Below are positions 8,475 through 15,968 of a DNA stretch of 64,000 bases, in pieces. Each line of letters opens with the position of its first letter. Position 1 is the stretch's first letter. Origin of the DNA: Corallococcus soli (GTDB lineage: Bacteria; Myxococcota; Myxococcia; Myxococcales; Myxococcaceae); assembly GCF_014930455.1 (NCBI RefSeq), contig NZ_JAAIYO010000013.1:1-64000 (forward strand). The letters are read 5' to 3'. The translations under genes and the position numbers were made by a program. The notes beneath the pieces are model-generated. The model saw only the letters and a program-made list of their open reading frames with translations, had not been told where the DNA came from and did no database searches.

Positions 8475-9164
8475 TTACCGATCAGCGCGCGGATCCACCG
8501 GTGGGGTGGGGGCGGGCTCCGCCGGGGTTTCGGCTGTGGCTCCGGCGGGCGGCGCGGCGGCGGCTTCGTCCGCGGCGTCGGCGGGGGGCTCGGCGGGGAC
8601 CTCGCGCCGCGTCATGGCGGTCAGCACCCTCAGCAGCAGCAGCACCGCGAAGAGCCCCAGGAGGCTGCGCCACACGAAGAGGGGGACCCCGGTTTCGCTC
8701 ACCGTGAAACGCGCATGGAGCGCCTTGGGGCGGGTGGTGAGGAAGCGGACGTCCACGTCCCAGGCGCCTGGCTCCGGGGGGATGAACTCCGTGCTCCAGC
8801 CCACCGCGTCCTTCTTCAGGGCGCGCGTCACCTGACCGGGCACGCCCTCCTGGGAGAAGGAGACGGTGACGCCCCCTTCAAAGGGGGGGCCCTGGAGGTT
8901 GCCCACCGACAGCGTCAGGCGCAGCGGCTCGCCGGGGTGGGGGTCGGCGGGGGTGATGACACCCTGGAGCCGGTCCTCGGCGTCCTGCCAGCTCAGCGCC
9001 AGCACCTCGTTGCGACGCTCGACCTTGATCAGATCCACCGCCGGGGCGGCGACGGCAGGCAGGGCCAGCAGGCAGGTCGCGACGACCCACCCCAGGAAGG
9101 AGGACGTGCGGCTTTGCCTCGACGGCCGGTGTCCCCTAAGATGCGCTGCCCTGTCACCTTCCAC
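8475..9164 (-). CDS. exported membrane-anchored protein with FixH/YtkA-like domain
   Basis: A 229-residue protein. An N-terminal signal ('WVVATCLLALPAVAA') leads to an Ig-like domain with 'HPGEPLRLTLSVGNLQGPPFEG' and 'FIPPEPGAWDVDVRF', the pattern of YtkA/FixH/CopC-type domains. A C-terminal membrane helix ('FVWRSLLGLFAVLLLLRVL') is followed by an Ala/Pro-rich tail. There is no ATG; the GTG at 9162-9164, preceded by a GGGGAG-like site, is the best start, although the frame is open far upstream through the opposite strand of the kinase gene. It diverges from kinase 1, with only 30 bp between start codons. The function is unknown. Confidence 0.65.
   Translation of the reverse strand: MEGDRAAHLRGHRPSRQSRTSSFLGWVVATCLLALPAVAAPAVDLIKVERRNEVLALSWQDAEDRLQGVITPADPHPGEPLRLTLSVGNLQGPPFEGGVTVSFSQEGVPGQVTRALKKDAVGWSTEFIPPEPGAWDVDVRFLTTRPKALHARFTVSETGVPLFVWRSLLGLFAVLLLLRVLTAMTRREVPAEPPADAADEAAAAPPAGATAETPAEPAPTPPVDPRADR
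9114..9142 (+). promoter_or_regulatory. sigma-70-type promoter for Ser/Thr kinase 1
   Basis: TTGCCT (9114-9119), a 17-bp spacer and TAAGAT (9137-9142), about 50 bp before the kinase start. It overlaps the 5' end of the divergent gene. The match to TTGACA/TATAAT is good for such a GC-rich genome. Confidence 0.55.
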
Positions 9165-9194
9165 TGAGCCCGCTCCCCCCGGGGAGTACCCGGG

Positions 9195-11432
9195 ATGAAC
9201 CCTCAAGCCTTCGGGAAATACCAGCTCCTCAAGAAGCTCGCCACGGGCGGCATGGCCGAGGTCTGGCTTGCGCGTCAGTCCGGAATCGAGGGCTTCCAGA
9301 AGGACGTTGTCGTCAAGCGCATCCTCCCGCACCTGGCGGAGGACCGCGAGTTCGTGGAGATGTTCCGCAACGAGGCGCTGATCGCCGCGCGCTTCAACCA
9401 CCCGAACATCGCGCAGGTGTACGAGTTCGGCGAGGCCAACGGGACCTACTACATCGCCATGGAGTTCATCCATGGCGAGGACCTGGGCCGGGTCATGCGC
9501 AAGGCCAGCGGGATGAACCAGTGGATCGCCCGGCCGCTGGCGGTGCGCATCGTCGCCTCCGCGTGCGAGGGCCTCTTCTACGCGCACACCCGCTCGGATG
9601 ACCGGGGCCAGCCGCTGAACGTGGTGCACCGCGACATCTCCCCGCAGAACATCCTGATCAGCTTTGATGGTTCGGTGAAGCTCGTGGACTTCGGCATCGC
9701 GAAGGCCGCGGATCAGGCGTCGATGACGAAGTCCGGCGCCATCAAGGGCAAGTTCGCGTACATGGCGCCCGAACAGGCCGCCGGCAAGCACCTGGACGCG
9801 CGCGCGGACATCTTCGCCATCGGCCTGGTGCTGTACGAGATGCTCACCGGGCACCGGCCGCTCAAGAAGGACTCGGAGCTGGCCACGCTGCAGGCGGCCA
9901 TGGAGTGCGCCATCCCCGCCCCGTCCGAGGTGGCCGACGTGCCCCGGGACATGGACCACGTGGTGATGCGCGCCCTGGCCAAGAGCGCGGATGATCGCTA
10001 CGACAACGCCCGCGAGCTGCAGTCCTCCCTGGAGGAACTGCTCGTCAACGAGCGCTGGGTGGTGGGCTCGGTGCAGATCTCCGAGCTGATGAAGACGCTC
10101 TTCGCGGACCGGCTGGCGGAGGAGCTGAAGCAGGGCCAGTTCGTCCCGGTGGGCGAGGACTCCAACACGTCGCCGCCCCGTCCGCCCGCGGAGATGAGCT
10201 GGGAGGCCCCGCCGGGCGAGTCGTCGTCGCAGCGCGAGCGCGCGCGCGGCAACACCCGCGCCGGTCCCGCGCCCCGCCGCGCGACGGGCATGGCCCCCGC
10301 GGTCATCCCGGAGGATCCGAACGAGTACGACGCGCCGTCGCTCACGGGCGTGGAGTCCCAGCCGCGCCGCCGCTCCAGCGTGTCGGAGCCGGTGGCCCGC
10401 CGCAGCACGTCCTCCAGCAACCCGGGCGTCACGCAGGTGGCGCGCACCAACTCGCGCTCGGACCTGCGCAGCCAGCCCGTGGACGACGACGACGTGCCTC
10501 CGCCTCCGGTGGCCCGGCGCACGATGTCGCGCGTCATGCAGGTGGCGGAGCCGCCCGTGCGCTCGCGCTCTTCCGGCGTGCAGCGCATGGACGTGGAGGA
10601 GGACGACGAGCGCACCCGCCTGCCTCCTCCGGACGATGAGCCGGAGACGGTGCCGGCGCCCGTCGTGGTGCGGCGGCGCACGAACACCAGCCAGCAGTCC
10701 GCCGTGGATGCGCCGCGCCGGCGCACCTCCAGCCGCGTGGACGCCCCCCGCGCGCGCCCCGCGCCCGTGGACCCGGATGACTCCGGCGAGCGGAGGCCCT
10801 CCCGGAGCAGCGCTGCCGCGGTGCGGGACGAGCCGTCGCGTCCCCGCGGCCAGAGCGTGCGCGCGGTGGCCATGGTGGCCTTCATCGTGGGCCTGCTCGC
10901 GGTGCTGGTGCTCTTCCGCGAGCCCATCCTCGCGGCGGCGACCTCCAAGGCCGCGGACGCGCAGGGCGTGTGGCTCACGGTGAACACCAACCAGCCGGTG
11001 AAGGTGTCGGTGCGGCACACGGAGCGCTGTGGCAGCCCGGAGCCGGTGACGCAGCTGGGCACCGCGCCGCTCACCCGCGCGCAGGGGGCCCACCTGCAGG
11101 ACACGCTCATCCTGGAGAACGAGGCCCAGGGCATCTACCTGGAGGACTCGGAGGAGCTCGCGTTCGGTCAGCCCGGCGAGCTGAAGACCTTCGAGCGCAG
11201 CTTCAAGGAAGGCACCCTCAAGCTGAAGATCACCCCGCGGAACATGTCGGGGCTGACGGTGTTCCGCAACAACCAGCCGCTGGGCAGCGCCTCCACCACG
11301 CTGAAGCTGATGGAGGGCAAGCAGCGGCTGGAGCTGCGGGGCAACAAGCTCAAGGAGCCCGTCGCCTTCGAGGTCATCATCAAGCCGGGTGAGACGACGG
11401 ACCAGGCGCTGGACCTGGAGTCCGCGTTCTAG
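9195..11432 (+). CDS. transmembrane Ser/Thr protein kinase 1
   Basis: A 745-residue Hanks-type kinase. Cytoplasmic kinase domain about residues 5-275: glycine loop 'LATGGMAEVW', lysine in 'VVVKRI', catalytic loop 'HRDISPQN', 'DFGIAK' and an APE motif ('MAPEQA'). The SPQN variant of the catalytic loop is typical of myxobacterial kinases. Residues about 320-550 are an Arg/Ser/Pro-rich linker with acidic clusters. A single membrane helix follows ('AMVAFIVGLLAVLVLF', about 557-575), then a 165-residue extracytoplasmic domain resembling PEGA-type beta domains ('LKLKITPRNMSGLTVFRNNQPLG'). All catalytic residues are present, so it should be active. The substrate is unknown. Confidence 0.9.
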   Translation: MNPQAFGKYQLLKKLATGGMAEVWLARQSGIEGFQKDVVVKRILPHLAEDREFVEMFRNEALIAARFNHPNIAQVYEFGEANGTYYIAMEFIHGEDLGRVMRKASGMNQWIARPLAVRIVASACEGLFYAHTRSDDRGQPLNVVHRDISPQNILISFDGSVKLVDFGIAKAADQASMTKSGAIKGKFAYMAPEQAAGKHLDARADIFAIGLVLYEMLTGHRPLKKDSELATLQAAMECAIPAPSEVADVPRDMDHVVMRALAKSADDRYDNARELQSSLEELLVNERWVVGSVQISELMKTLFADRLAEELKQGQFVPVGEDSNTSPPRPPAEMSWEAPPGESSSQRERARGNTRAGPAPRRATGMAPAVIPEDPNEYDAPSLTGVESQPRRRSSVSEPVARRSTSSSNPGVTQVARTNSRSDLRSQPVDDDDVPPPPVARRTMSRVMQVAEPPVRSRSSGVQRMDVEEDDERTRLPPPDDEPETVPAPVVVRRRTNTSQQSAVDAPRRRTSSRVDAPRARPAPVDPDDSGERRPSRSSAAAVRDEPSRPRGQSVRAVAMVAFIVGLLAVLVLFREPILAAATSKAADAQGVWLTVNTNQPVKVSVRHTERCGSPEPVTQLGTAPLTRAQGAHLQDTLILENEAQGIYLEDSEELAFGQPGELKTFERSFKEGTLKLKITPRNMSGLTVFRNNQPLGSASTTLKLMEGKQRLELRGNKLKEPVAFEVIIKPGETTDQALDLESAF

Positions 11433-11438
11433 CCCTGC

Positions 11439-11771
11439 CTAGTAGCGGGGCAGGGACGGGTCCACGGTGCGCGAGTACAGGTCGATGCCGCCCTTGAGCG
11501 ACACGGCCTCCAGCCCCCGGTCGCGCAGGTAGGCGGCGCCGTCCAGGCTGCGCACCCCGTGGTGGCAGTAGACGACGACGGGCCGGCCCCGGAGGGCCTC
11601 CAGGGCCTCGGCGTGCTCCTCCAGCTCCGGCAGGGGCATCAGCACGGAGTCCGGCAGGGCCACCCACTCGTGCTCGTGCGCGAAGCGCACATCCACCAGG
11701 ACGGGACGGGATTCAGGGGGGCCGGCCAGGCGCCGGGCCAGCTCGGCCGGGGTGATTTCAGGGATGGGCAT
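11439..11771 (-). CDS. single-domain rhodanese
   Basis: A 110-residue rhodanese homology domain, the normal length for single-domain members. The active-site loop is 'YCHHGVRS', so the sulfur-carrying cysteine is present; 'VLVDVRFAHEHE' is the conserved N-terminal half. It would transfer sulfane sulfur from thiosulfate or a persulfide donor. The ATG (11769-11771) begins at the domain boundary; an upstream GTG extension is not conserved-looking. It lies opposite the Fe-S carrier gene, with 99 bp between the two starts, a suggestive sulfur-metabolism pairing, and converges on kinase 1 with a 6-bp gap between stops. Confidence 0.88.
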   Translation of the reverse strand: MPIPEITPAELARRLAGPPESRPVLVDVRFAHEHEWVALPDSVLMPLPELEEHAEALEALRGRPVVVYCHHGVRSLDGAAYLRDRGLEAVSLKGGIDLYSRTVDPSLPRY

Positions 11772-11870
11772 GGGGCACTCGTGTGTTGTGACGGGAAGGG
11801 GCCCGTGGGGTCCCATGGCTTTTCAGGCGCCAGGGCGTTATGAGGCGCCGTTCACGAGGAGTTTAAGCAC

Positions 11871-12254
11871 ATGGACACTTCCACCGCCGTCGCCGGCTCC
11901 ACGCCGGACTCCCAGCCCGCCGCCAACGTGCCCGTCCAGTTGACGGCCGCCGCCCTCACCCAGGTGAAGACGGTCATCCAGGCCCAGGGGTTCCAGGACT
12001 ACTTCTTCTCCATCCGCGTGGTGCCGTCCGGCTGCAGCGGCCTGGGCTACGACCTGAACCTCGTCAAGGAGACCAAGGCCGGCGACCAGATCTGGGAGCA
12101 GGATGGCGTGAAGATCGCCACGGATGCGCTGAGCGCCCAGTACCTGTCGGGCACGCACATCGACTACGTCACCAGCATCACCGGCGCGGGCTTCAAGTTC
12201 GAGAACCCGAACGCCAAGTCGTCCTGCGGCTGCGGCACGTCGTTCACGACCTGA
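11871..12254 (+). CDS. ErpA/IscA-type iron-sulfur carrier (HesB family)
   Basis: A 127-residue A-type Fe-S carrier. The three conserved cysteines are present: one in 'PSGCSGLGYDL' and two in the terminal 'SSCGCGTSF'. These ligate a cluster that is handed from the assembly scaffold to apo-proteins. A 20-residue Ala/Thr-rich N-terminal extension precedes the domain. 'GAGGAG' nine bases before the ATG is a good ribosome-binding site. The specific subfamily (IscA, SufA or ErpA) cannot be decided by eye, so no symbol is given. It is divergent from a rhodanese. Confidence 0.88.
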   Translation: MDTSTAVAGSTPDSQPAANVPVQLTAAALTQVKTVIQAQGFQDYFFSIRVVPSGCSGLGYDLNLVKETKAGDQIWEQDGVKIATDALSAQYLSGTHIDYVTSITGAGFKFENPNAKSSCGCGTSFTT

Positions 12255-12282
12255 GTCGCACCTGAAGCAGCAGGCAGGGCAG

Positions 12283-12321
12283 GGGCCGGGATGGGACGCC
12301 ACGCAGGCGTGCCCCCGGCCC
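12283..12321. terminator. long nested hairpin between convergent genes
   Basis: GGGCCGGG (12283-12290) pairs with CCCGGCCC (12314-12321), with an inner ACGCC/GGCGT hairpin. It lies between the stops of the Fe-S carrier and the thioesterase. There is no U-tract on either side, so termination is inferred from position only. Confidence 0.35.
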
Positions 12322-12352
12322 TTCGTCCGTCAAGGGGCCCGGGGGCCAGGCT

Positions 12353-12871
12353 TCAGGCGCCGGCCACGGGCTTCATCACCTTCATCCAGGACTGCTCCTC
12401 CTTGCCACGGCCCCGGCGCTGGGCGCGGCGGGCCTCGGCTTCGGAGAAGGCGGAGCGCTCCGCGTCCGTCTCCAGGAGCAGCGGGGGCACCGGCACGCCC
12501 TTGCCGTCCTTGTCCTGCGTCACGAAGGTGAGCAGCGCGCTGGTGGTGAGGTGGCGCTCGCCCGTGAGCGGGTTCTCCGCGTGCACGGTGACGCCCACCT
12601 CCAGCGACGTGCGGAACGTGGCGAGCACGCGCGAGTGGAGCAGGGCGATCCAGCCCACGCGGATGGGGGCGTGGAAGTGCAGGTCGTCCATGGACGCCGT
12701 CACCACGACCTGACGGCAGTGGCGCTGGGCGGCCACGGCGCCGCAGATGTCGATCCACTGCATCACCTTCCCGCCGAACGCGGCGTTCAGGTTGTTGGCG
12801 TCCGGGGGGAGGATGAGCTGCGTCATCACCACTTCGGAGTCGCGCGGGCTCTTGGGGGTCAGGTCGTGCAT
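12353..12871 (-). CDS. acyl-CoA thioesterase, hotdog fold (YciA/BFIT-like)
   Basis: A 172-residue single hotdog-fold thioesterase. The motif 'NNLNAAFGGKVMQWIDICGAVAAQRHC' type region (about residues 25-52) carries the conserved Asn, Gly-Gly and Asp of acyl-CoA hydrolases, and 'VTASMDDLHFHAPIRVG' is the central strand. It would cleave acyl-CoA to the free acid and CoA in the cytoplasm. A basic tail of about 25 residues follows the domain. It is just downstream of the deoxynucleoside kinase gene on the same strand with a short gap, but the functions do not obviously connect. Confidence 0.87.
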   Translation of the reverse strand: MHDLTPKSPRDSEVVMTQLILPPDANNLNAAFGGKVMQWIDICGAVAAQRHCRQVVVTASMDDLHFHAPIRVGWIALLHSRVLATFRTSLEVGVTVHAENPLTGERHLTTSALLTFVTQDKDGKGVPVPPLLLETDAERSAFSEAEARRAQRRGRGKEEQSWMKVMKPVAGA

Positions 12872-12902
12872 GGCCCTGAAGCGTGTAACGGATGGCGCGG
12901 CG

Positions 12903-13670
12903 TCAGGCCAGGAATGCGGAGACGCGGTCGAGGAACTCCTCGCGGCCCGGGCCCCGGCGGATGTCCTGCTGGGACACGTCCACCACGAGGCAGTCCACGC
13001 CGTACTTCTCCTGGAGCACCTGGGGGAAGCCCGCGTAGTAGCCGTTGAGGCCCTTCAGGAACTGCTTGCCGATGCCCTTCTCCTCCGCCCGGCCGCGCGT
13101 GCGGATGCGCTGCAGGAGGACCTCTTCCGAGGACACGTCGAAGCAGATGACCTTGTCGGGCCGGACGATGTTGCGCGACAGCCGCTGGAAGTACTCGTAG
13201 TACAGGTCCAGCTCCGCGTTCGTCATGTGCCCCAGGCCGTGCAGGTACTTGGCGAAGATTTCGGGGTCCTCGTACAGGGTGCGGTCCTGCACGCAGCTCT
13301 TCCTCACGGAGTGGATGAGCTCGTGGTGCTCCACGCGCCGGATGAGGAACTCCAGCTGCAGCGTGAACGACCACCGCGACATGTCGCCGTAGTAGTTCCG
13401 CAGGAAGCGGTTGTCGATGACGGGCTCGTCGAACAGCTCGAAGCCGAAGCCCTGGCTGATCATCTTCGCGGCCGTCGTCTTGCCCGCGCCGATGTTGCCC
13501 GCGAGCGCCACGAAGCGCCGGGCGCGGGGCACCTTCACCTTGAGGCTGTTGCGGCCCCTGGACCTGGTCTTGGGCTCCGGCTCCAGCTCGGAGACGGTCG
13601 GGGGCGGCGCCTTGGGGGAGGGCGGCTCGGCGCGGGTCGCCGGACGCGCGCGTGCGGTGGGGCGGGGCAT
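12903..13670 (-). CDS. deoxynucleoside kinase
   Basis: A 255-residue deoxynucleoside kinase (dCK/dGK type). After a basic, Pro-rich extension of about 45 residues comes the P-loop 'GNIGAGKTT', then 'FELFDEPVIDNRFL', the 'DRTLYED' motif in place of the classical DRS, and the lid 'RIRTRGRAEEKG'. It phosphorylates deoxyribonucleosides for salvage; base specificity is not readable. The ATG at 13668-13670 is preferred; a TTG three codons earlier is possible and would sit only 3 bp after the upstream stop. It probably shares a transcript with the glycerophosphodiesterase gene. Confidence 0.85.
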   Translation of the reverse strand: MPRPTARARPATRAEPPSPKAPPPTVSELEPEPKTRSRGRNSLKVKVPRARRFVALAGNIGAGKTTAAKMISQGFGFELFDEPVIDNRFLRNYYGDMSRWSFTLQLEFLIRRVEHHELIHSVRKSCVQDRTLYEDPEIFAKYLHGLGHMTNAELDLYYEYFQRLSRNIVRPDKVICFDVSSEEVLLQRIRTRGRAEEKGIGKQFLKGLNGYYAGFPQVLQEKYGVDCLVVDVSQQDIRRGPGREEFLDRVSAFLA

Positions 13671-13682
13671 GGAAGCCAAGGC

Positions 13683-14501
13683 TTAGCCCGGCTTTCCGGA
13701 CGCGTCCATTCGCTGGCGGAGCAGGTCCGGCCGGTCCGTCATGATGCCGCCGATGCCCTCGTGGATGAGCCGGTCCATCTCCGCCGGATCATCCACGGTC
13801 CACACGTTGATCCACTTGCCGCGCTCCGCCGCGGCCTTCAGGAGCACGTCGTCCACCAGCCGCACCTCCCCGAAGTACAGCGGCATGTCGAGCACCGTGT
13901 AGCGCGCGTCCTCCGGTGGGACCTCCCCGGCCTTCAGCGCCAGGATGAACGCGGCCAGCGCATCCCGTGGGTAGAAGTGGCAGGCGTCGGGCAGCACCCG
14001 CACCAGCCGCTCCGCGATGGCGTCCTGCTCGCTGCCCAGGCAGACGCGGCCCACGGCGGCTTCGTCTGTCAGCAGGCGGGCGAGCACGTCCTCGGCGCCG
14101 GCCACGTCCGGCTTGAGCTCCACGTTGAGGCGCAGGGAAGGGAAGGCGCGCAGCACCTCGCGCAGCGTTGGCAGGCGCACGCCCTGGCCCCGGAAGGGAA
14201 AGGTGCGCCCCTCGTCCGGACTGAACCGGTAGCCCGCATCCAGCTCCCGCAGCTCCCGCAGGGTGAGCGCCGCGAGCGGCCCCTCGCCGTCGGTGCAGCG
14301 CTCCAGCGTGTCGTCGTGCGCGACGATGACCTCCCCGTCGCGCGACAGGTGCACGTCGAGCTCCAGCATGTCGGTGTGGTGCACCTCCACCGCGCGGCGG
14401 AAGGCCTCCAGCGTGTTCTCCGGCGCGACCAGGGCTCCGCCGCGGTGCGCGATGTGCAGCGTGGGCTTCAGACCCTGCAAAAACGTGTCACGCGGCAGCA
14501 T
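13683..14501 (-). CDS. glycerophosphodiester phosphodiesterase
   Basis: A 272-residue GDPD-family enzyme with a TIM-barrel layout. Key motifs: 'HIAHRGGALVAPENTLEAF' (catalytic His and Arg, then Glu-Asn), 'LELDVHLSRDGEVIVAHD' (metal-binding Glu and Asp plus second catalytic His), 'NVELKPD' and the terminal 'VWTVDDPAEMDRLIHEGIGGI'. It hydrolyses glycerophosphodiesters to sn-glycerol-3-phosphate and an alcohol. No signal peptide, so cytoplasmic, as in the UgpQ branch. ATG at 14499-14501 with AGGTGG just upstream is chosen over an upstream GTG. It heads a short minus-strand run with the deoxynucleoside kinase gene. Confidence 0.92.
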   Translation of the reverse strand: MLPRDTFLQGLKPTLHIAHRGGALVAPENTLEAFRRAVEVHHTDMLELDVHLSRDGEVIVAHDDTLERCTDGEGPLAALTLRELRELDAGYRFSPDEGRTFPFRGQGVRLPTLREVLRAFPSLRLNVELKPDVAGAEDVLARLLTDEAAVGRVCLGSEQDAIAERLVRVLPDACHFYPRDALAAFILALKAGEVPPEDARYTVLDMPLYFGEVRLVDDVLLKAAAERGKWINVWTVDDPAEMDRLIHEGIGGIMTDRPDLLRQRMDASGKPG

Positions 14502-14664
14502 TGATCCACCTATTCCTGAATTCACGGCGATGTCACAGGCAGGGCGCGGGTCCCTTCCTTGCCGGCCCCAGTGAGCGGCCGGTATAAGGGCCTGAATCCT
14601 CAGCCCGACAGGCGTCGGACTTCAAGAAGCGCGGCGCCCTCTCTCACCCCCCGGAGACATACGA

Positions 14665-15720
14665 ATGGAACTGCGCAAGAAACTGGGCGCTGCGGCCCTC
14701 CTGGCTGCTGCCGCGATGGCGTCCGCTGCTGGCTGTGGTGGACGTGACAATGATCCGGATCCCGTCCCCGACGCCGGCTGTACGGGCGTCTGCAGCACGG
14801 ACGCGGGCACGGATGCGGGTACGGACGCGGGCACGGACGCAGGTACGGACGCGGGCACGACGGGGCAGATCGCCGCGGCGCGCCGGCTGTCGTTCGGCGG
14901 CAAGGCGACGCTGCGCAACGTGGTCGTCACGGACGTCCACTACGAGAAGCTGAGCGAGCAGGGCAACAACGCTTGGCGCTCGTACTTCTGGGTGACGGAT
15001 CCCGCCGCCCCGAAGGAAGGCCTGTTCATCCACAAGTTCTACACGGACACGCCGGACACGTACCGCCCGCAGCCGGGTGACACGGTCGACATCGAGGGCT
15101 ACTTCGGCACGGAGGCCAACTACGAGCCGTTCTCCGGCCGTCGTCACCGCCTGGCCAACCAGCGCACGCCCGCCGTGCCGCTCGCCATCACCCCCAAGAC
15201 GACGGATGCGGGCGTGAGCGCCCGGCCCCCGGCGAATGAGGTGACGGTCGAGCAGCTCGAGGCGTCGCTCGGCACCGCCCAGAACAGCGCGGCCCTGCTG
15301 GGCACGCGCGTGCACCTGGCGGGTCCGCTGACGCTCACCAACCCCACGCCGGAGGCCTTCAAGCGCCTGGACAGCTCCGGCACGCCCCCCACCTATTACG
15401 GCTTCGAGGTCGGCAACGGCATCCTCGTCTACCACGACAAGACGCGCGATCGGAACCTGACCGACGGCGGCGTGGAAGTGCGCTGCGACTTCCAGAAGAA
15501 GGCCCTGGCCGGCGAGACGGTGACGTTCCCCAACGGCATCAGCGGCGTCTGGGACACGTACACCTTCGCCCCCTGCACGGACGGCGGCACGGACATCACC
15601 GGCTGCGGCAGCAACACCCCCGACAGCGGCGTGCCGGGCACGACGAAGCCCTACACGTACACGATCATCCCGCAGGACTGCTCGGACCTCGGCGAAGTGA
15701 CGGCGCCGCCGGCCCCGTAG
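14665..15720 (+). CDS. lipoprotein with (Thr-Asp-Ala-Gly)n linker
   Basis: A 351-residue putative lipoprotein. The signal ends in lipobox 'SAAGC', followed by a Pro/Asp linker and five tandem TDAG units (residues about 45-64). The mature domain contains 'VVVTDVHYEKLSEQGNNAWRSYFWVTDP' type sequence and 'PGDTVDIEGYFGTE', resembling the OB-like 'DUF5689/nucleic-acid-binding-like' lipoproteins, but I cannot assign it with confidence. Asp-Ala-Gly repeats after the lipobox are common in myxobacterial surface lipoproteins and probably act as a spacer. A GGAG site precedes the ATG, and a hairpin terminator follows the gene. Confidence 0.75.
   Translation: MELRKKLGAAALLAAAAMASAAGCGGRDNDPDPVPDAGCTGVCSTDAGTDAGTDAGTDAGTDAGTTGQIAAARRLSFGGKATLRNVVVTDVHYEKLSEQGNNAWRSYFWVTDPAAPKEGLFIHKFYTDTPDTYRPQPGDTVDIEGYFGTEANYEPFSGRRHRLANQRTPAVPLAITPKTTDAGVSARPPANEVTVEQLEASLGTAQNSAALLGTRVHLAGPLTLTNPTPEAFKRLDSSGTPPTYYGFEVGNGILVYHDKTRDRNLTDGGVEVRCDFQKKALAGETVTFPNGISGVWDTYTFAPCTDGGTDITGCGSNTPDSGVPGTTKPYTYTIIPQDCSDLGEVTAPPAP
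14797..14856 (+). repeat. 12-bp tandem repeat x5 encoding TDAG
   Basis: Five copies of a unit of the form ACGGAYGCRGGY, in frame inside the lipoprotein gene. Differences are only at third positions (GAC/GAT, GGC/GGT, GCG/GCA). Confidence 0.9.
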
Positions 15721-15762
15721 TCTCCTGGCAGGACGCCTTTGCCGGCCCTCCGGCTGGCCCTT

Positions 15763-15802
15763 CCGCCTCCCACGGTTCGCGCCGTGGGGGGCGGTCGTGT
15801 TT
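15763..15802 (+). terminator. hairpin terminator after the lipoprotein gene
   Basis: CCGCCTCCCACGG (15763-15775) pairs with CCGTGGGGGGCGG (15782-15794), one wobble pair, loop TTCGCG, followed by TCGTGTTT. It sits 43 bp after the stop codon. Confidence 0.6.
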
Positions 15803-15863
15803 CAGGGGGCCGTTCCGGGGGGCAGGGGGGCTTCGAAAGTTCGCGCAGGGAGGCCGGGTTGCC

Positions 15864-15869
15864 TAGAGT
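15864..15869 (+). promoter_or_regulatory. -10 hexamer TAGAGT upstream of kinase 2
   Basis: TAGAGT about 100 bp before the kinase start. No good -35 is seen at 16-18 bp, so this is a weak prediction supported by the repeated use of the same hexamer elsewhere in the window. Confidence 0.35.
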
Positions 15870-15968
15870 CGGACGCCGGGCGGGTCCGCTGGCTCCCCCC
15901 GGGGCTCGAATGCAGGTAGGCTCCGGAAGCAGTCCCTTGTCCCACCCGCAGGCACACCCGCCACGTCC

